Origin: Nitriliruptorales bacterium
GTDB lineage: Bacteria > Actinomycetota > Nitriliruptoria > Euzebyales > Egibacteraceae
Direction of reading: 5' to 3'
DNA length: 33,650 bases
Assembly: GCA_007119305.1 (NCBI GenBank)
Contig: SKPY01000075.1
Span: 1 to 33,650 of the forward strand
The position numbers and the translations under genes were made by a program. Below, in pieces: positions 29,810 to 33,650 of the stretch; within the stretch, counting starts at the first letter, position 1, and every line of letters starts with the position of its first letter. The notes under the pieces were generated by a model, which saw only the letters and a program-made list of their open reading frames with translations, made no database searches and had not been told where the DNA came from.

Positions 29810-30937
29810 ATGACGAGGGGCAAGATGCTCGGGTCTGCCACACAAGCCAACCCCGGGATGCGCACCGCCGCACGCGCGGCCGGCTGCCCGGCCCTGGAGC
29901 CGGTCGGCGCCCCCCTGCAGGCGCTGCTCGACGAGTTCCTGGCCGCTCGCGTGGGCGAGCTCGCCGAGATCGACGGCACGCTCGAGCGCATCGGCACGGA
30001 GATCCGCGAGTTCGTCCTGGCCGGCGGCAAGCGCCTGCGCCCGGCGTTCGTGTACTGGGGCCACCGCGCCACCGGTGCGGAGCACGACGAGGGGGTTCTG
30101 CAGCCCGCCGCCGCGGTCGAGCTGCTGCACAACTTCGCGCTCATCCACGACGACGTCATGGACCGCAGCGCCACCCGGCGCGGACGTCCGACCGTGCACG
30201 AGGCGCTCGCGGCGGTGCACGGCGACGAGGGCCTCGTGGGCGATCCCGCCTGGTTCGGCATCGGGGGCGCGATCCTCGCCGGCGACCTCGCGTTCGTGTG
30301 GGCCGACCAGCTGCTCGACGCCGCCCCGGTCGACGCCGGTGCGATCAGCCGCGCGCGAGCGGTGTTCACCCGGCTGCGCACCGAGGTGATGGCCGGCCAG
30401 TACCTCGACCTGCGCCTCGCGGGCAGCACCGACGCCGCGGAGGCCGACAGCCTCCGGGTGGCGCTGCTGAAGTCCGGCCGGTACACCGTCACCCGGCCCC
30501 TGCAGCTCGGCGCTGCCCTGGGGGCCTCGGAGGCGGTCCTCGACGCCGCCCTGTGCGCGTACGGCGACGCGGTCGGGATCGCGTTCCAGCTGCGCGACGA
30601 TATCCTCGGCCTGTTCGGCGACCCCGCCGAGACCGGCAAGAGCGCCGCCGAGGATCTGCGTGAGGGTAAGCGCACCATGCTCGTGCTCCGCGCGCTCGAG
30701 CTCGCGGAGCCGGCACAGCGCGACGCGCTTGCGGGCATGCTGGGCGATCCTGACGTGGACGACGACACCGCCGACCGGGCCCGCGACATCGTGTTGCGCA
30801 GCGGCGCGCTGCACGCGGTCGAGCGCTACCTGGAACGCCAGCACGAGCGCGCTCGCCGGGCCCTGGCGCCGGTCGACCGGACCGCGCGTACGGCGCTCGA
30901 GCAGCTCGCAGACCTCGCGCTGCACCGGGAGGGCTGA
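29810..30937 (+). CDS. crtE: Geranylgeranyl diphosphate synthase (polyprenyl synthetase), carotenoid cluster
   Basis: This 375-residue prenyltransferase adds isopentenyl diphosphate to allylic diphosphates and supplies GGPP to the phytoene synthase encoded two genes on. The first aspartate motif is DDVMD at residues 114-118 in LIHDDVMDRSATRRG, followed by RRGRPTVHE. The second is LRDDILGLFGD (D263, D264), the form usual in actinobacterial GGPP synthases. GGKRLRP at 72-78 binds the diphosphate. The ATG at 29810 is chosen because it follows the -10 box by 7 nt; the first 35 residues are variable and a later start cannot be excluded. Chain length is inferred from the crtI and crtB neighbours. 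Confidence 0.92.
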   Translation: MTRGKMLGSATQANPGMRTAARAAGCPALEPVGAPLQALLDEFLAARVGELAEIDGTLERIGTEIREFVLAGGKRLRPAFVYWGHRATGAEHDEGVLQPAAAVELLHNFALIHDDVMDRSATRRGRPTVHEALAAVHGDEGLVGDPAWFGIGGAILAGDLAFVWADQLLDAAPVDAGAISRARAVFTRLRTEVMAGQYLDLRLAGSTDAAEADSLRVALLKSGRYTVTRPLQLGAALGASEAVLDAALCAYGDAVGIAFQLRDDILGLFGDPAETGKSAAEDLREGKRTMLVLRALELAEPAQRDALAGMLGDPDVDDDTADRARDIVLRSGALHAVERYLERQHERARRALAPVDRTARTALEQLADLALHREG

Positions 30938-30945
30938 CGGCTTTG

Positions 30946-32448
30946 ATGCGCAGACGGGTCGTGGTGGTGGGGGCGGGCTTCGGTGGGCTCGCGGCTGCCG
31001 TCCGGCTGGCCGCCGGCGGCTGCGACGTCACCGTGCTGGAGCGCGAGGCCGTCGCGGGTGGGCGGGCCGGCCGGCTGGAGCAGGCTGGCTTCGCCTTCGA
31101 TACGGGCCCGAGCGTGCTCACCATGCCCGAGCTGCTCGACGAGCTCTTCGCGGTGGCGGGTGAGGAGCGCCGCGACCATCTCGCGCTCGTCCGGCTCGAC
31201 CCCGCCTACCGGGCGGTGTTCCACGACGGCTCGGAGCTCGCCGTCCGCGGCTCGCTCGAGGCCTTCGCGGCCGAGGTGCACGCGACCTGCGGGGCTGCGG
31301 AAGCCGACCGGCTCCGGCGCCTCGCCGCGCGCCTGGAAGCGCTGTACGAGGCGGAGTTCGGCACGTTCATCGACCGCAACTTCACGTCCGCGCTCGCGCT
31401 TGCGCGGCCCACGCAGATGGCACGGCTCGCGCGCCTGGGCGGGTTTCGGCGTCTGCATCCGCTCGTGGCCAGCCACCTCACCGACTGGCGGCTCATCCGG
31501 CTGTTCACGTTCCAGGCGATGTACGCGGGGATGAGCCCCTACCGGGCGCTGGGCGTCTACGCGGTGATCGCCTACATGGACATGATCCGGGGCGTGTACG
31601 GCGTGCGCGGCGGCGTGCACGCGGTCGCGGCGGCCCTCGCCGGCCTGGCCGTGCGCGCCGGGGTGGACCTGCGGCTGTCGACGCCGGTCACGCAGGTGGA
31701 GGTCGCCGGCGGACGCGCCGTGGCGGTCCGCACCGCCGGCGGTGAGCGGGTCCCGGCCGACGTGGTGGTGCTGAACCCCGATCTGCCGGTGGCCTACCAT
31801 GACCTGCTGCCGGCCGCGGCGGCTCCGCGCCGCGTGCACCGGCTGCGCTACTCGCCCTCCTGCGTCGTCGTGCACCTCGGGTTGGACCGCCCGCTGGACG
31901 GCGCCGCCCATCACAACATCCACTTCGCGCGCAACTACCGCGCGGGCTTCGACGACATCCTGGCGGGACGACCACAGGGGGACCCGTCGTGGTTCCTGTC
32001 GGTGCCGACCCTGACCGACCCGGCGCTGGCACCGCCCGGTGGCGCGGTCGGGTTCTACCTGCTGCCGTGCCCCAACCTGCAGACCGCGCCGCTGGACTGG
32101 GACGCGCGCGCCGCGGCGGAGCTCCAGGCGGCCCAGGAGCGCCTCGAGCGGGCCGGCTACGGCCGGGTCAACGCCGCGACGGTCACGAGCGCGGTCGTCA
32201 CCCCGGCGGACTGGGCGCGTGCGGGCATGGCGGCGGGGACGCCGTTCGCCGCGAGCCACCACTTCGTCCAGACCGGGCCGTTCCGGCCCGCCAACGTCGC
32301 GCCGAAGGTCGGCGGGGTCGTCTTCACCGGCTCCGGGACCGTCCCCGGGGTGGGGGTGCCGATGGTGCTCGTCTCCGGCAAGCTCGCCGCCGAGCGCGCC
32401 CAGACGCTGCTCGGCGGCCAGCGTGTGCCCGCGGGGGGACGCCGATGA
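30946..32448 (+). CDS. crtI: Phytoene desaturase (CrtI family)
   Basis: This 500-residue FAD enzyme introduces double bonds into phytoene, towards neurosporene or lycopene. The N-terminal dinucleotide-binding motif is GAGFGG (residues 9-14), followed by VLEREAVAGGRAGRLEQAGF and DTGPSVLTMP, all typical of CrtI. The C-terminal FAD block VVFTGSGTVPGVGVPMVLVSGKLAAE matches the CrtI signature. The ATG at 30946 follows GGGAGGG at a rather long spacing; a TTG one codon earlier is less likely. It lies 8 nt after the GGPP synthase stop and overlaps crtB in an ATGA junction. The number of desaturation steps, or a related role on a carotene ketone pathway, cannot be told from sequence. Confidence 0.93.
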   Translation: MRRRVVVVGAGFGGLAAAVRLAAGGCDVTVLEREAVAGGRAGRLEQAGFAFDTGPSVLTMPELLDELFAVAGEERRDHLALVRLDPAYRAVFHDGSELAVRGSLEAFAAEVHATCGAAEADRLRRLAARLEALYEAEFGTFIDRNFTSALALARPTQMARLARLGGFRRLHPLVASHLTDWRLIRLFTFQAMYAGMSPYRALGVYAVIAYMDMIRGVYGVRGGVHAVAAALAGLAVRAGVDLRLSTPVTQVEVAGGRAVAVRTAGGERVPADVVVLNPDLPVAYHDLLPAAAAPRRVHRLRYSPSCVVVHLGLDRPLDGAAHHNIHFARNYRAGFDDILAGRPQGDPSWFLSVPTLTDPALAPPGGAVGFYLLPCPNLQTAPLDWDARAAAELQAAQERLERAGYGRVNAATVTSAVVTPADWARAGMAAGTPFAASHHFVQTGPFRPANVAPKVGGVVFTGSGTVPGVGVPMVLVSGKLAAERAQTLLGGQRVPAGGRR

Positions 32449-33545
32449 GCGCTGCGGTCGCGCCGCCGGTGCGCACGGATCCGTACGCTGCCGGCGGGTA
32501 CCGGCACCCGGCGCCGGCGCCACGGCTCGTGCGCGACACCGCGCCTCGGGGGTGCGCTGCGCGCACGCGCCTGCAGGACGCCTACGAGGTCTGCCGCCGT
32601 CTCCACGCCGCCCACGGGCGCACCTACTACCTCGCGACCCGGTTGCTGCCCCCCGACCGGCGCCACCACGTGCATGCGCTCTACGGGTTCGCCCGCTACG
32701 CCGACGACCTCGTCGACCACCTGGGGTTGGACTGGGACGCCACGCGGCGGCGGGCAGCCCTCGAGCAGTGGAGCGCCCAGGCCCTGGCCGCGCTCGCCAC
32801 GGGGTGGAGCACCGAGCCTGTGCTCCACGCCGTGGCGCACACGGTGGCCGTGCTGCGGATCCGACACGATGACCTCCGAGCCTTCCTCGCGGCCATGGCA
32901 GCCGACCTCACGGTCACCCGCTACGCAACCTACGACGACCTGTACGGCTACATGTACGGCTCAGCAGGCGTCATCGGCTCGATGATGCTGCCCGTGCTGG
33001 GAGCGCCCGCCGCAGCGCGTGAGCGCGCGCTGGACCTCGGCGTCGCGTTCCAGCTGTCGAACTTCCTGCGCGACGTCGCCGAGGACTGGGACCGCGGTCG
33101 CATCTACCTGCCGCTCGAGGACCTGGAGCGCTTCGGGGTGACCGAGTGGGACTTTCACGCCCGGCACGTCGGCCCGCGCTTCCGCAACCTGCTGGCCTTC
33201 GAGATCGCCCGCACGCGGGCACTGTACCGGCGGGCCGAGCAGGGGTGGGCATACCTGCCGCCCGCGAGCCAGCGCTGCATCCGCGCCGCGCACCGTCTCT
33301 ACGGCGGCATCCTCGACGCGCTCGAGGCCTGCGACTACCAGGTGTTCCGGGTCCGCGCGGCCGTTCCCACCTACCGGAAGGCGGCTGTGGCGGTGACCGA
33401 GGCGCTGCGGCCCACGCGTGCGCCCGTGACCTCGCCCGCTCCGTCCGGCAGAATGGCCGCTGAGAGGCCAAGGTGCCACCATGGAGCGGCGAGGGTCGGC
33501 GTACCGACCAGCCGTCATGCGCTGTGGGAGCCAAGCGCGACGTAG
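32445..33545 (+). CDS. crtB: Phytoene synthase (CrtB family)
   Basis: This 366-residue enzyme condenses two GGPP to phytoene. The first aspartate motif is DDLVD at residues 87-91 in GFARYADDLVDHL, the second is DVAED at 210-214 in SNFLRDVAEDWDRGRIYLP, and YGSAGVIGSMML lies between them. The ATG at 32445 overlaps the crtI stop, so translation is coupled. After the domain ends (about TEALRPTRA) the frame runs on for about 45 polar residues that resemble no CrtB tail; they lie over a hairpin-rich stretch and may reflect loss of an earlier stop codon. The order crtE-crtI-crtB is usual for actinobacterial carotenoid clusters; later modification genes probably lie beyond the window. Confidence 0.94.
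   Translation: MSAAVAPPVRTDPYAAGGYRHPAPAPRLVRDTAPRGCAARTRLQDAYEVCRRLHAAHGRTYYLATRLLPPDRRHHVHALYGFARYADDLVDHLGLDWDATRRRAALEQWSAQALAALATGWSTEPVLHAVAHTVAVLRIRHDDLRAFLAAMAADLTVTRYATYDDLYGYMYGSAGVIGSMMLPVLGAPAAARERALDLGVAFQLSNFLRDVAEDWDRGRIYLPLEDLERFGVTEWDFHARHVGPRFRNLLAFEIARTRALYRRAEQGWAYLPPASQRCIRAAHRLYGGILDALEACDYQVFRVRAAVPTYRKAAVAVTEALRPTRAPVTSPAPSGRMAAERPRCHHGAARVGVPTSRHALWEPSAT
33494..33509. other. Stem-loop in the last codons of crtB
   Basis: GGTCGG (33494-33499) and CCGACC (33504-33509) form a perfect 6-bp stem with a CGTA loop. TGGCC ... GGCCA (33454-33470) just before it is another short stem. They may belong to the leader of the next gene or end the crt message. No riboswitch consensus I know fits. 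Confidence 0.35.
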
Positions 33546-33577
33546 TTGCATCGATCGGAACGACGAAAGCGAGAAGC

Positions 33578-33650
33578 GTGCAGCCGTTCACCAACCCACG
33601 GTCCGACGTCGGCGGCGGCCCCAGCACCAACGGGACGCATCCGGCTCCCG
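33578..33650 (+). CDS. Possible start of an unidentified gene, cut by the window end
   Basis: A GTG at 33578 opens a frame that stays open to the last base, 24 codons. The encoded peptide begins with QPFTNPRSDVGGGP and is polar and glycine/proline-rich, with no recognisable family. The ribosome site is weak (AAAGCGAGAAG). A second frame on the same strand from the ATG at 33481 is also open to the end, so which is used, if either, cannot be decided. Confidence 0.25.
   Translation, partial: MQPFTNPRSDVGGGPSTNGTHPAP

Noticed and set aside
33440..33600. Cyclic-di-AMP or other riboswitch in the leader after crtB
   Set aside because: Short stems and a GTGGGAGCC stretch looked suggestive, but the conserved blocks I would expect for the ydaO-type or SAM-type RNAs are not there.

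Overview
The window is a GC-rich, densely coded chromosomal segment of a bacterium, most likely a member of the Actinomycetota. That rests on the very high G/C at third codon positions, the frequent GTG starts, recurring TAGNNT -10 boxes, a sugar importer with no ATPase of its own, and the block cysteine desulfurase - mnmA - ligA - gatCAB, an order familiar from actinobacteria. A deep-branching lineage of the Nitriliruptoria type is a guess; no rRNA or other marker is present to settle it. I found no rRNA, tRNA, CRISPR array, transposase or phage gene.

Layout. (1) 1-2061, plus strand: the end of a branched-chain amino acid ABC importer operon (livM, cut by the window edge, then livG and livF). 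(2) 2088-6400, minus strand: lipoprotein binding protein, two sugar-type ABC permeases and an AmrS-like radical SAM enzyme, probably one transcript with a strong palindromic hairpin after the binding-protein gene. (3) 6580-8115, minus: an LctP-family lactate permease, divergent from (4) 8217-10997, plus: an enoyl-CoA hydratase followed by etfB-etfA, the latter with a promoter overlapped by an operator-like inverted repeat. (5) 11209-13857, plus: a class A penicillin-binding protein and a GNAT acetyltransferase.

(6) 13913-21382, plus: cysteine desulfurase, mnmA and ligA. The interval between the desulfurase and mnmA holds a compact RHH/ParE toxin-antitoxin pair, a remnant of a SnoaL-like gene, an intact two-HD-domain protein with a LuxR helix-turn-helix, and a truncated alpha/beta hydrolase, so it looks like a site of gene insertion and decay. 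(7) 21392-26239: a zinc alcohol dehydrogenase, a divergent archease-like protein (minus), a PflX-type radical SAM protein, a ThiE/TenI-like protein, an AIR-synthase/HypE-like protein and an eight-cysteine small protein (minus). Several of these depart from their families at key residues. (8) 26430-29699: gatC-gatA-gatB, the glutamyl/aspartyl-tRNA amidotransferase. (9) 29810-33545: a carotenoid operon (GGPP synthase, phytoene desaturase, phytoene synthase).

How it fits together. The desulfurase can supply sulfur to MnmA for 2-thiouridine in tRNA, and GatCAB completes Gln-/Asn-tRNA, so this block serves tRNA maturation and charging together with DNA ligation. EtfAB carries electrons from acyl-CoA and similar dehydrogenases, next to a beta-oxidation hydratase. 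The crt genes make GGPP, then phytoene, then desaturated carotenes. The most unusual signals are the tandem-HD/LuxR protein bracketed by two matching 16-bp inverted repeats, the decayed genes around it, four genes with a TAGNNT box only 7-8 nt before the ATG (apparently leaderless transcripts), and the poorly characterised archease-like/PflX/ThiE-like/HypE-like neighbourhood.
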